From positions 744,001 through 808,000 of the forward strand of contig NZ_AP022593.1 of assembly GCF_010731815.2 (NCBI RefSeq): a stretch of 64,000 nt of DNA, given 5' to 3'. The position numbers and the translations under genes were made by a program. The DNA is from Mycolicibacterium arabiense (lineage in GTDB: Bacteria > Actinomycetota > Actinomycetes > Mycobacteriales > Mycobacteriaceae). Shown in pieces: positions 39,795 to 50,290 of the stretch (the stretch's first letter is position 1; each line of letters starts with the position of its first letter). The notes under the pieces were generated by a model. That model had not been told where the DNA came from, searched no databases, and saw nothing but the letters and a program-made list of their open reading frames with translations.

Positions 39795-40964
39795 GTGCGG
39801 CGCTTCACCGTCGCCGAGCGGCGTGCGCGGTTGGCGCGACGGCATCTGCTCGCCGACGGTCCGAATCAGGACGTCGCGGGCGCGGCCGCCCAGCTGGTCG
39901 GCCTGCACGCAACCGACCCGGCGACACCGTATCTGACCCTGTGGGCTCGCCTTCCCGGGTTCGGCGTCGGCGACCTCGACCACGCACTGTACGGGGCTCG
40001 GTCAGTGGCCAAGCACCTAGCGATGCGGCGGACGCTGTGGGTGTTCGCGACCGCTGACCTCGGGCTCGTGCAGCCGTCGTGCAGCGATCGCGTAGCGGAC
40101 AACGAGCGCAGGCGGCTGGTCGCGGACCTGGAGAAGTCCGGGGTCGCCGACGACGGCGGAGCCTGGCTCGCCGCCGCATCCGCCGCGGTCCTCTGTCACC
40201 TCGCCGAGCACGGTCATGCCAGCGCTCGGGAACTGCGGGCCGCCCTCCCGGAACTGGCGGGCAGTTACGACCCGGCGCCCGGAAAGACCTGGGGTGGATT
40301 GGGTCCCGTATCACCACGGGTGATGACGGTGATGGGCGTGCGCGGCGACCTGATCCGCGGCCCCAACGAAGGCGCGTGGACGACGTCGCGCCCACGATGG
40401 CTGCTGACGACCGACTGGCTGGGGGCTCCGGTGGTGCCCGCTGCCCCCGACGAGGCGCGCGCCGTCATGATCCGCAAGTGGTTGCGGGCCTTCGGGCCGG
40501 CCACCGAGGCCGACGTGAAGTGGTGGTTCGGCCACACCCTGACGTGGACGCGCGCGGGCCTGCGGGACGTCGGCGCGGTGGAGATCGAGCTCGAGGGCAG
40601 CAGCGCACCCGGGTACGCCCTGCCCGACGACCTGGAGCCCGAACCCCCCGTCGAGCCGTGGTGCGCTCTGCTGCCCGGGCTCGACGTCACCACGATGGGC
40701 TGGCAGGCGCGCGACTGGTACCTGGGCGCCCACCGCGAGCAGGTGTTCGACCGCAACGGCAACGCTGGGCCGACTGCGTGGTGCGATGGCCGGGTGGTCG
40801 GCGGATGGCGTCAGGACGCCGACGGTCGCGTCGAGGTCCAAATACTCGAGGACGTCGGTCCCGCCGCCCGGAAGTCGTTGCAGCGCAAAGCGAACGAGCT
40901 GACCGCCTGGCTCGACGGCGTCCGGATCAAGCCACGCTTCCCGTCCCCACTGTCGCGGTCTTGA
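39795..40964 (+). CDS. Winged-helix DNA-binding protein (HTH_42 / AlkZ-like)
   Basis: A 389-residue protein of the HTH_42 family, which includes the DNA glycosylase AlkZ that unhooks interstrand crosslinks. Family segments are RHLLADGPNQDVAGAAAQLVG, LHATDPATPYLTLWARLPGF and WLRAFGPATEADVKWWFG. The catalytic QxQ triplet of AlkZ is not clearly present: the corresponding motif here reads GLHATD. Glycosylase activity is therefore uncertain. Its position beside uvrA (convergent) fits a DNA-repair role but does not prove it. GTG start five bases after the previous stop. Confidence 0.75.
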   Translation: MRRFTVAERRARLARRHLLADGPNQDVAGAAAQLVGLHATDPATPYLTLWARLPGFGVGDLDHALYGARSVAKHLAMRRTLWVFATADLGLVQPSCSDRVADNERRRLVADLEKSGVADDGGAWLAAASAAVLCHLAEHGHASARELRAALPELAGSYDPAPGKTWGGLGPVSPRVMTVMGVRGDLIRGPNEGAWTTSRPRWLLTTDWLGAPVVPAAPDEARAVMIRKWLRAFGPATEADVKWWFGHTLTWTRAGLRDVGAVEIELEGSSAPGYALPDDLEPEPPVEPWCALLPGLDVTTMGWQARDWYLGAHREQVFDRNGNAGPTAWCDGRVVGGWRQDADGRVEVQILEDVGPAARKSLQRKANELTAWLDGVRIKPRFPSPLSRS

Positions 40965-40979
40965 CGCCTGGGCCTCCGG

Positions 40980-43892
<2,913 letters not shown>

Positions 43893-43990
43893 CTGATCCC
43901 TTTCCTGGTCCCATACCGCTTACTGCAGCGCAGAAAGCCGTCCGGCGCCCATGCTATGTGCACCCACCGACAAGCCTCAGCCGAGCCCGA

Positions 43991-43996
43991 TACCGT
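43991..43996 (+). promoter_or_regulatory. -10 box for leaderless metallo-hydrolase gene
   Basis: TACCGT with seven bases to the ATG at 44,004, in the divergent region with uvrA. Confidence 0.45.
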
Positions 43997-44003
43997 GGCC
44001 TCC

Positions 44004-44693
44004 ATGACTGGCACACACATCTCGGTCACCGACGAATACACCGGGCACGTAAATCCCGGTACCGCCGCGCGCCGGAACCTCCCCGGCGCGACCATCGTCA
44101 AGGCCTCGGTGGGCCAGATGGACAACAACGCCTACCTGGTCACGTGTTCCCGAACCGGCGAGACCCTACTCATCGACGCCGCCAACGACGCGAACGTCCT
44201 GCTCGACCTCGTCGCGGACTGCGCCCCGAAGCTGTCGCTGATCGTGACCACGCACCAGCATCCCGACCACTGGTTCGCCCTCGAGGAGGTCGCAGGCAAG
44301 ACCGGCGCCCCGACCGCCGCCCACCAACTCGACGCCGAGCCGCTGCCGGTGCGGCCCGACCGCCTGCTGGCCGACGGCGACACCGTCGAGGTCGGCGACC
44401 TCGTCTTCGACGTCGTCCACCTGCAGGGACACACCGAGGGATCGGTCGCGCTCGCGCTCGGCGGAGACGCGACCGGCGGCGTCGTACAGCTGTTCACCGG
44501 CGACTGCCTCTTCCCCGGCGGCGTCGGCAAGACCTGGCGGGACGGCGACTTCGAGCGACTCCTCGGCGACGTCAGCGCCAAGGTGTTCGACGTCTACCCC
44601 GACTCCACGGTCGTCTACCCCGGCCACGGGGACGACACCACCGTCGGGGCGGAACGCCCGCACCTCGACGAGTGGCGGGAGCGTGGGTGGTGA
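44004..44693 (+). CDS. Metallo-beta-lactamase-fold hydrolase (glyoxalase II-like, Rv1637c-like)
   Basis: A 229-residue hydrolase. The binuclear metal site is complete: HQHPDHW motif, His in LQGHTEGSV, Asp in FTGDCLFPGG and final His in VVYPGHGDD. This set is typical of glyoxalase II and related thioester hydrolases. No signal peptide. It is divergent from uvrA and overlaps the DUF427 gene (GTGA). The homologue Rv1637c occupies the same place. Substrate not deducible. Confidence 0.88.
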   Translation: MTGTHISVTDEYTGHVNPGTAARRNLPGATIVKASVGQMDNNAYLVTCSRTGETLLIDAANDANVLLDLVADCAPKLSLIVTTHQHPDHWFALEEVAGKTGAPTAAHQLDAEPLPVRPDRLLADGDTVEVGDLVFDVVHLQGHTEGSVALALGGDATGGVVQLFTGDCLFPGGVGKTWRDGDFERLLGDVSAKVFDVYPDSTVVYPGHGDDTTVGAERPHLDEWRERGW

Positions 44694-45190
44694 GCGGCTG
44701 GCCCACCCCCGACAAGCCCGGACCCGGCCAAGAGTCCGTGTGGGACTACCCGCGGCCACCCCGGCTCGAGGAGTTCCGCGGCTCGATCACCGTGGAGCTG
44801 GGCGGTCAGACCGTCGCCTCCACCGAGCGTGGCTGGCGAGTGCTCGAGACGAGTCACCCGCCCACCTACTACCTGCCGGCCTCGGCCTTCGCCGAGGGCG
44901 TGCTGCGCGAGGCCGACGGCTCGTCGTGGTGTGAGTGGAAGGGTCGGGCCAGCTACTACGACCTGGTGACCCCGATGCGGACGGCGGCGCGCGCCGCATG
45001 GACGTACCACTCCCCGACGCGCGGATTCGAGCCGCTGGCGGGAGCGATCGCCGTCATCGCTGCGCAGACCGACCGCTGCACCGTCAACGGTGAGCAGGTC
45101 CAATCGCAGCCCGGCGGGTTCTACGGCGGCTGGATCACCAGTTGGGTGGTCGGCCCGTTCAAGGGCATCCCTGGATCGATGGGCTGGTAG
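44690..45190 (+). CDS. DUF427 domain protein
   Basis: A 166-residue cytosolic protein. The DUF427 domain covers about 25-125: GGQTVASTERGWRVLETSHP, PPTYYLPASAFAEGVLREAD, SSWCEWKGRASYYDL and AAWTYHSPTRGFEPLAG. The fold is a small beta barrel (tumour-like beta roll) of unknown function. Tandem GTGs are present; the one at 44,690 overlaps the upstream stop. The tail GPFKGIPGSMGW is conserved-looking. Convergent with the universal stress gene. Confidence 0.85.
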   Translation: MSGWPTPDKPGPGQESVWDYPRPPRLEEFRGSITVELGGQTVASTERGWRVLETSHPPTYYLPASAFAEGVLREADGSSWCEWKGRASYYDLVTPMRTAARAAWTYHSPTRGFEPLAGAIAVIAAQTDRCTVNGEQVQSQPGGFYGGWITSWVVGPFKGIPGSMGW

Positions 45191-45199
45191 CCCGCCGGA

Positions 45200-45643
45200 T
45201 CAGGACGTGTGGACGATGAGCACGTCGGTCTTGGACCGGCGCGCGACGTTGGCGGGCACCGACCCGAGCAGACGCCCGGCGATCGTGCTGAGGCCGACGT
45301 TGCCGACGACGAGCAGGTCGGCCTTCACGTCTTCGGCGAGTTCCACGAGCGCGTCGACGGGAGCGCCGACGATGGCCTTCTCCTCGATGTCCGTGGCCCC
45401 CGCGGCGTGGGCACGGTCCCGAGCCTCACGAAGGATGGCGTAGATCGGGGCGTTGCCCGACATCTTGTAGCCCTCGTCCTTGAGCAGGTCGGCGGCGCGT
45501 GCGTCCTCGTTCTGCGGGAAGTAGGCGGTACTGACGATCAGCTTGGCGCCCGAACCGGCAGCGATCTCGCCTGCCCGATCCACTGCGCGCAGCGACGAAT
45601 CCGAGCCGTCCGTTCCGACAACCACGGTCTTGTAGCTGCTCAT
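45200..45643 (-). CDS. Universal stress protein (Rv1636/TB15.3-like)
   Basis: A 147-residue single-domain USP. TVVVGTDGSDSSLRAVDRAG starts the fold, and the nucleotide loop is VVGNVGLSTIAGRLLGSVPANV. Rv1636 has been described as an abundant cAMP-binding protein, and the same loop is kept here. cAMP buffering is thus likely; a cyclase is also encoded in the window. The ATG at 45,641-45,643 has GGAGGG upstream. Confidence 0.93.
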   Translation of the reverse strand: MSSYKTVVVGTDGSDSSLRAVDRAGEIAAGSGAKLIVSTAYFPQNEDARAADLLKDEGYKMSGNAPIYAILREARDRAHAAGATDIEEKAIVGAPVDALVELAEDVKADLLVVGNVGLSTIAGRLLGSVPANVARRSKTDVLIVHTS

Positions 45644-45908
45644 GCATGCCCTCCAAGTATCGATTCCAACGCCACCGCCGAACAGTAACCGGTCGACCCG
45701 CAAGTGGGGTGCGATTCGCCGGATGGCGAGCGTTCTACCGGCACTGATGGTAACCGGAGGGCGTCGGCGCGCGGGCGAGTGGTGATGAACGGTACCCCCG
45801 CCGGGGGTCGGTGCCCGCGTCGCAATGCGAGGGGCGTCGTGACCTGAGTCATGGTCGCGGCGGCCGCCACGGAATCATCGCCTCCGTCAACGGCTTTCGC
45901 ACGCGGAC

Positions 45909-46760
45909 TCACTTGCGGCCGAAGTACAGCTCCTGCGTCGCGATGCAGATGACCCGTCCCGACCGGTCGTACATCGTCGCGGTGGCCAGGCCGCGGCCGT
46001 CGATCCCACTCGGCGAGAACTGATCCGAGAGCACCCATTCCGCGGGATCGAACGGACGGTGGAACCACAGGGCGTGGTCGATGAGCGCGTTGAAGGTGCT
46101 GATGGGCGTGGCCCGTCGCATGACCAGGGCCGTCTCGAGCATCGTCGTGCCGGACAGATACGTCAGCAGGCAGCTGTGCAGTACCGGGTCTACGGGCACG
46201 GAATCGGTTGCCCGCCAGAACATTCGCAGGCGCGACGACGGATCCGGGTGTTCGAGCGCCAGACGTGGTGGCGCGTCGACGTAGCGCAGGTCGAACGGCA
46301 ACGGCCGCAACCAGTAGCCGCCGAGTTCGTCGGCGTAGTCCGCCAGCTGGTCCTGCATGGCCGGCAGCGTCTCCGGGTCCGGCACGTCCGGCATGGCGCT
46401 CTGATGTTCCGGCCCTCCGACCTCGGTGCTGAACGACGCGAGTGCCTCCAGCAGCACCTGATCGCCCTGCGTCGCCGTGATCCGACGAGTGGACAGCGTT
46501 CCGCCGTCGCGTGACCTCACGACCTCGAACTCGACGGGAAGTCGGGCGTCGCCGGCGCGCAGGTAGTAGACGTGCACGCTGTGCGGCATGCGCCCCGGTG
46601 CGGTGCGACTGGCCGCCATCAACGCCTGCCCGGCGATGTGTCCACCGACGATGTGATGCGCCGGGTTGTCCAGCTGCGTCGCGACGAACTGCCCGTCGCC
46701 GACCTGCTCGACCTGCAGCGTGGTGATCACGTCGGCCAGCGACGGCGATGGAAAGCTCAC
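45909..46760 (-). CDS. tesB: Acyl-CoA thioesterase II
   Basis: A 283-residue double-hotdog thioesterase. The first hotdog includes VGGHIAGQALMAASRTAPG and the second DHALWFHRPFDPAEWVLSDQ with the C-terminal IATQELYFGRK typical of TesB. It hydrolyses medium to long acyl-CoA in the cytosol. Start chosen as GTG at 46,758-46,760; a TTG six codons upstream is possible. The 260-base region after it contains a short ACCCCC/GGGGGT hairpin that may terminate it. In M. tuberculosis the tesB1 gene lies elsewhere nearby (Rv1618), so local order differs. Confidence 0.9.
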   Translation of the reverse strand: MSFPSPSLADVITTLQVEQVGDGQFVATQLDNPAHHIVGGHIAGQALMAASRTAPGRMPHSVHVYYLRAGDARLPVEFEVVRSRDGGTLSTRRITATQGDQVLLEALASFSTEVGGPEHQSAMPDVPDPETLPAMQDQLADYADELGGYWLRPLPFDLRYVDAPPRLALEHPDPSSRLRMFWRATDSVPVDPVLHSCLLTYLSGTTMLETALVMRRATPISTFNALIDHALWFHRPFDPAEWVLSDQFSPSGIDGRGLATATMYDRSGRVICIATQELYFGRK

Positions 46761-46787
46761 GGCGGCATCATGCCGCAAGCCCGTTCG

Positions 46788-47798
46788 CTACCAGTCGCCG
46801 CGTCGCGCGTCGCTCGGAGTTGCTCCGCCGGGCTCGGTCGACCGCTCTGCAGACCAGGCGGTGCCCTCGCACACCAGGTCCCTTGGTATGGGGAGCGTGC
46901 TCGGCAATTGCAGACCCATGTCGGGAAGCGCGCTGCCGATCGGGATGCCGGGCGGTGCAGGCACGACGGGCACGGGTGGCACCGCGAGCGCGGCGGCGTC
47001 GACGATCGGCGCCGCCGCCGCGGCTGCCGCGGCTTCGGGCGCGAGGGCCGGTGCCGATAGCGGTGCTGCGGCCTCGGTCAGCGTGGCGGTCGCCGGTGGC
47101 GGGAGTGGCGGGGCCGGCTCGGCCGGTGGCGGTGGCGGCGGTGGTGGCAGCTCGGCGGGGGGCGGCGGTGGTGGCGGCTCGACGGGAGCGGGGGGCGGCG
47201 GCGGCGGCTCGGCGGGAGCCGGGGGCGGCGCGGCGGCAGCTGCTTCGGATACCGGCGCTGCGACCGGAGCCGGGGCAGCTGCGGCCATGTCCGCGACGGG
47301 GGCCGCGGGCACGGCGGGCGGAATCGCGACCGGCGGCGCGATGGCGGGCGGAAGAACCACGGGCAGCGGCGCTCCGGCAGCCGGAATGGCGGCGGGTAGA
47401 GCAGTGCCCAACGGGATGGCGGTGGCCGCGGCGTCGACGACCGGTGCTGCCGCGACCGCCGCAGGCGGGAGCGCGCCCGCGGCGTCGACCACCGGCGCAG
47501 CCGTGGGCGCCGAGGCCAACGCCGGCGTGACGAGGTCGAGAGGCACCGTGGCCGGCGGAGCTGGTGGCGGCACCGGCGGCACTGGCGGCGGCGGCACCGC
47601 ATTCACCAGGGCTGCCGCCGCTGCGTCGTGCACCTCGGCCTGACTCGGCGGAGATGCGGCGAGATCTTCGACGATGCCCATGCACGGCACCCCGGGGCTC
47701 ACTCCGGGATCAGCCCAGCCGCTCGGACAGACGAGCAGTGCGGGCCAGAGGAGACCGGACGTGAACGCCGCCGCAGCCACCCGATTCGTCGCGCTCAA
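46788..47798 (-). CDS. Secreted Pro/Ala-rich protein with polyproline tracts
   Basis: A 336-residue protein with an N-terminal export signal (about 1-29, ending SGWA-D). A short conserved-looking segment follows (GVSPGVPCMGIVEDLAASP). Then comes 200 residues of Pro/Ala/Val repeats, including blocks of 6-8 prolines near residues 200-235 and repeated PVVDAA units. A unique tail has LPSTLPIPRDLVCEGTAW. Two cysteines flank the repeat. The TTG start at 47,796-47,798 has GGAAGG upstream. No known family. Its promoter carries an MtrA-like box shared with the secreted gene at 265-846. A cell-wall-spanning role is an inference. Confidence 0.75.
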   Translation of the reverse strand: MSATNRVAAAAFTSGLLWPALLVCPSGWADPGVSPGVPCMGIVEDLAASPPSQAEVHDAAAAALVNAVPPPPVPPVPPPAPPATVPLDLVTPALASAPTAAPVVDAAGALPPAAVAAAPVVDAAATAIPLGTALPAAIPAAGAPLPVVLPPAIAPPVAIPPAVPAAPVADMAAAAPAPVAAPVSEAAAAAPPPAPAEPPPPPPAPVEPPPPPPPAELPPPPPPPPAEPAPPLPPPATATLTEAAAPLSAPALAPEAAAAAAAAPIVDAAALAVPPVPVVPAPPGIPIGSALPDMGLQLPSTLPIPRDLVCEGTAWSAERSTEPGGATPSDARRGDW

Positions 47799-47858
47799 CG
47801 TGCCTTCCCCGGAGAGTATGTCGACGCGGGAAGTCCGCTGCGGACGTGCGTCACGAGA

Positions 47859-47864
47859 AACCTA
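47859..47864 (-). promoter_or_regulatory. Predicted -10 box of the polyproline gene
   Basis: TAGGTT on the minus strand, separated by three to four bases from the MtrA-like repeat, the same layout as at 908-932. Confidence 0.4.
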
Positions 47865-47867
47865 ACG

Positions 47868-47882
47868 TGTGACTGATGTGGC
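47868..47882 (-). promoter_or_regulatory. Predicted MtrA box before the polyproline gene
   Basis: The minus strand reads GCCACA-TCA-GTCACA, a direct repeat with a 9-base period and one mismatch to GTCACA in the upstream copy. The surrounding sequence resembles the box at 918-932 (CACAT..GTCACAC then GTTAGG). Confidence 0.5.
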
Positions 47883-48063
47883 GCAAGTGGCCACGAATGC
47901 GCGGTTACCGAACCGTTGCCGCGCAGAGGCGGATCCGAGACCACCTGCGGGTACCACCGAATTTGCTGCGAGAACCGTTGTCTGCGAATCGAATTGACAG
48001 ACGGTGTTTGCCCGGGCGACCCCTGTGCCGCTGTACTCGCTGGGACCCGGTGGTTAGGGCAGC

Positions 48064-48069
48064 TAAGCT
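48064..48069 (+). promoter_or_regulatory. -10 box for a leaderless secreted-protein gene
   Basis: TAAGCT with eight bases to the ATG at 48,078. Confidence 0.45.
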
Positions 48070-48077
48070 GGACCACC

Positions 48078-48539
48078 ATGAGGTCCACGAAGGCATCGGT
48101 CGCTGCGGCGATCACACTCGTCGGCATGTGGGCGTCGGCGGGCGTGGCCGTCGCCGAGCCGGCGCCGGCGCCCGCGCCGCCGCCTGCCCCCAAGAACACC
48201 ATCGACACCGACGGCACCTATGCGGTGGGCGCCGACATCGCGCCCGGCGTCTACAAGTCCGCGGGCCCCGTCGACGGGGGCGCCTGCTATTGGAAGCGCA
48301 CCAGCGGCGAGAAGATGATCGACAACGGGCTGACGAAACGAGCACCCGTGGTCACGATCGACCCCACGGATACCTCGTTCACGACGAACGATTGTCAGAC
48401 GTGGCAGCTGACCGATTGCTCCCAGTCGGTATGCCCACCCCCGCCTGGCCCGCCGTCCGGCGCGATCGGGCCAATCCTGAGCATCCTCGGTTCGCAGCTC
48501 GGCTCGGCAGCAGGTGCGCCGCCCCCGCCGGCCGGTTGA
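48078..48539 (+). CDS. Secreted protein with a YxVGxDIxPGxY domain
   Basis: A 153-residue exported protein. The signal peptide spans about 1-26 (ending GVAVA-E), followed by a Pro/Ala linker. The domain about 40-118 contains DGTYAVGADIAPGVYKSAGP, CYWKR and VVTIDPTDTSFTTNDC. This pattern is common in actinobacterial lipoproteins and secreted proteins of unknown function. Four cysteines may form two disulfides. The tail is Pro/Gly-rich. Convergent with the gene at 48,605, with a shared terminator between. Confidence 0.8.
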   Translation: MRSTKASVAAAITLVGMWASAGVAVAEPAPAPAPPPAPKNTIDTDGTYAVGADIAPGVYKSAGPVDGGACYWKRTSGEKMIDNGLTKRAPVVTIDPTDTSFTTNDCQTWQLTDCSQSVCPPPPGPPSGAIGPILSILGSQLGSAAGAPPPPAG

Positions 48540-48562
48540 TACGGCACTGAGACAACGCGACA

Positions 48563-48590
48563 CCGCCCGCATCTCGGAGGATGCGGGCGG
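48563..48590. terminator. Bidirectional terminator hairpin
   Basis: An 11-bp perfect stem (CCGCCCGCATC with its complement) and a six-base loop, halfway between two convergent stop codons (48,539 and 48,605). On the plus strand TTTCC follows about 10 bases later. Confidence 0.7.
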
Positions 48591-48604
48591 CGTCTGCGCG
48601 TTTC

Positions 48605-48955
48605 CTACCGCTGGCGGCCGGGGGCGTTCTCGGAACCACCGGGTCCGTTCTGCGTCACGGTGACCGGCCCTGCTGCGCTCTCGCAGAGGACCTCTTGGTC
48701 GTCCGATCCGGCGTCTACGGCAGTGGCCAGCGCCGTCACGTTCCCGACGTCGACGACGTCGCAGACCAGAGCGGTGATCTGCGCCGCTACGCCGACGTTG
48801 ACGTCCTCGAGCACGGTGATGTCACCGAGCGCGAGGTTGACCAGGCCATCCTGAATCTGGACCGGCTCGGCACTCGCGAGGCCGAGGCCTCCCGTGAACA
48901 TCAACGACCCGCCGAAGACGGCGCCTGCTGCTGCTTTCGTGAGCGTGTTCTTCAT
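48605..48955 (-). CDS. Small secreted hydrophobic protein
   Basis: A 116-residue protein. The signal peptide is residues 1-29 (Lys-rich start, Gly/Ala core, ending LASA-E). The mature part begins PVQIQDGLVNLALGDITVLE and contains a valine-rich VGVAAQITALVCDVVDV with two spaced cysteines and NVTALATAVDAG. The DGLVN-type repeat pattern is reminiscent of small hydrophobic surface proteins of actinobacteria such as chaplins, but I cannot assign it. AAGGGAG lies six bases before the ATG. Confidence 0.75.
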   Translation of the reverse strand: MKNTLTKAAAGAVFGGSLMFTGGLGLASAEPVQIQDGLVNLALGDITVLEDVNVGVAAQITALVCDVVDVGNVTALATAVDAGSDDQEVLCESAAGPVTVTQNGPGGSENAPGRQR

Positions 48956-49444
48956 GAGTAACTCCCTTGATGAGCGGAAGCAGTAAGCCGGACCCCCGAC
49001 CAATCGTGCTGCATACCGGAGGCGGGAATGGCCCGCCAGCGCTAGGTGCACCTTCTGCTTCCAGCAACGGAAATTGCCCACGGCGCGGATAGTCAAACCG
49101 AAATCACAGGAAATGTTAATGAGCGACGCGTACAATGCGGCTAGCTAATTAACTGCGGCGTAAGTATTGATCTTCATCACACCACGTCAGCCTTCGATCG
49201 GTAAGTCGGGTCGCCATTCATGATCGTTACTGACCTTGAAGAGAAATTCTCGACAACCTTCTAGCAGGGCGCTGAACTGCACAGATCGCCCAGTCCGTCG
49301 AACCGGCGTCGAGCTTGGAGGTAACGGGCGTCGCCGCAGGCTCGATAAACCGTTTGCAGCCGCCGATTTCGGAATGGGCGCTCGTCGCCATTCGAATGAG
49401 TCAGGGCATATCGGCGGCCGCAACGAATCGAAGGAGCACCGAAG
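48956..49444. other. Long intergenic region between two divergent secreted-protein genes
   Basis: 489 bases with no credible gene. It is visibly richer in A and T than its surroundings, especially 49,060-49,280 (e.g. GCTAGCTAATTAACTG at 49,139). It must hold the promoters of both flanking genes; a TTGACTAT sequence on the minus strand near 49,095 could be a -35 element. No repeat of known type is seen. Confidence 0.6.
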
Positions 49445-49672
49445 ATGAAAGTCAAGAAGCTCGCAGCAACGTCGGCTGCCGCTGCCGCACTCTCCGCGGG
49501 AGCGCTCGGCTTCGGTTCCGCGACCGCGCAGGCCGACCCCGATTACTGGTGGATCGAGCCACCGCCGCCCGGACAGGTCGGTCAGCTGATCGGCGTTCCA
49601 CCGGGACACGTCGGCCAGTTCGTGGGTGTGCCGCCCGGTCACTGGGACAAGCCGTGGAAGTGGCTTAAGTAG
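49445..49672 (+). CDS. Small secreted protein with GVPPGH repeats
   Basis: A 75-residue protein. A Sec signal (MKVKKLAATS then an Ala-rich core, ending AQA-D at about 30) precedes a 45-residue mature peptide. That peptide starts PDYWWIEPPPPGQ and repeats the unit VGQLIGVPPGH / VGQFVGVPPGH, ending HWDKPWKWLK. Aromatic and His residues dominate. The function is unknown. AAGGAG is found 8 bases before the ATG. It could bind the cell surface or a metal through its His/Trp residues (speculative). Confidence 0.75.
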   Translation: MKVKKLAATSAAAAALSAGALGFGSATAQADPDYWWIEPPPPGQVGQLIGVPPGHVGQFVGVPPGHWDKPWKWLK

Positions 49673-49718
49673 CGACCCCGATCCAGCGGTACCCGGTCCA
49701 TCGGGCCCGGCGGCGATC

Positions 49719-49724
49719 TACCAT
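49719..49724 (+). promoter_or_regulatory. -10 box for a leaderless secreted-protein gene
   Basis: TACCAT with six bases to the ATG at 49,731. Confidence 0.45.
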
Positions 49725-49730
49725 CCGGGT

Positions 49731-50138
49731 ATGAACCGGAGCGTCGTGGTTCTCACCGCCCTGTTGGCCCTGGCTCCGGGTACTGCTGCGGGTCCGTTCA
49801 CCGCGCACGCCGAACTCCCACCACCCGGCACGCCGTGTTCGTTCACGCTGTCGCCGCCGCACGTCGTGCCGTCCCCCGACGGCGACGTCGTCACCGCCAC
49901 GGTGGCTCCGGCCGGGTGCCTTGGCCCATTCAGTCCTCGCGTGAGCGTCGTGTGCGTTCAGCGCATCGACTCCACACCCCAGTGCAGTCAGGGGCGCGGG
50001 TCCGGCACCGCTGCGGTGTTCACGACCCACGAACCGGGGGCCGCCTACACCTCGACCGGCAGGGGCCTCGGCGCCGTGTTCGACGATGCCTCCGGGCCCA
50101 ATTGGCAACTGCTGGGGCCGATTACGGCCGTCCTCTAG
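49731..50138 (+). CDS. Small secreted protein of unknown function
   Basis: A 135-residue protein with a signal peptide (about 1-28, ending TAHA-E). The mature part has four cysteines (PCSFTLSP, PAGCLGPF, VVCVQR, QCSQG) spaced like a two-disulfide beta domain, with PDGDVVTATVAPAG and GSGTAAVFTTHEPGA. No family recognised. It ends 20 bases before the convergent tRNA-Cys. Confidence 0.75.
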   Translation: MNRSVVVLTALLALAPGTAAGPFTAHAELPPPGTPCSFTLSPPHVVPSPDGDVVTATVAPAGCLGPFSPRVSVVCVQRIDSTPQCSQGRGSGTAAVFTTHEPGAAYTSTGRGLGAVFDDASGPNWQLLGPITAVL

Positions 50139-50158
50139 CTCCGACGGAGCCATACGCG

Positions 50159-50229
50159 AGCGAGTGACGGGATTCGAACCCGTGTAAACGGCTTTGCAGG
50201 CCGGTGCCTAGCCACTCAGCCACACCCGC
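50159..50229 (-). tRNA. tRNA-Cys (anticodon GCA)
   Basis: A 71-base cloverleaf folds from the minus strand. The acceptor stem GCGGGTG pairs with CACTCGC (one G-U). The anticodon loop is CTGCAAA with anticodon GCA. The T-arm is ACGGG-TTCGAAT-CCCGT. Discriminator base U73 is the identity base of tRNA-Cys. CCA is not encoded. The first pair of the anticodon stem is a mismatch (C-U). Confidence 0.95.
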
Positions 50230-50290
50230 GTTGTCCATGACGATGCCAGTGTGTACCGCTGCGCGCCCAGGGTTTCGCTCCCCGTGATTG

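Noticed and set aside
43893..44003. SOS box before uvrA
   Set aside because: No sequence close to TCGAAC-N4-GTTCGA in the gap; the same holds upstream of uvrB.
45794..45808. ACCCCC/GGGGGT hairpin after tesB as a definite terminator
   Set aside because: Only a six-base stem with no U-run; mentioned with tesB but too weak to list.
50159..50229. Phage or island attachment site at tRNA-Cys
   Set aside because: No second copy of the tRNA 3' end and no integrase gene were found in the window.
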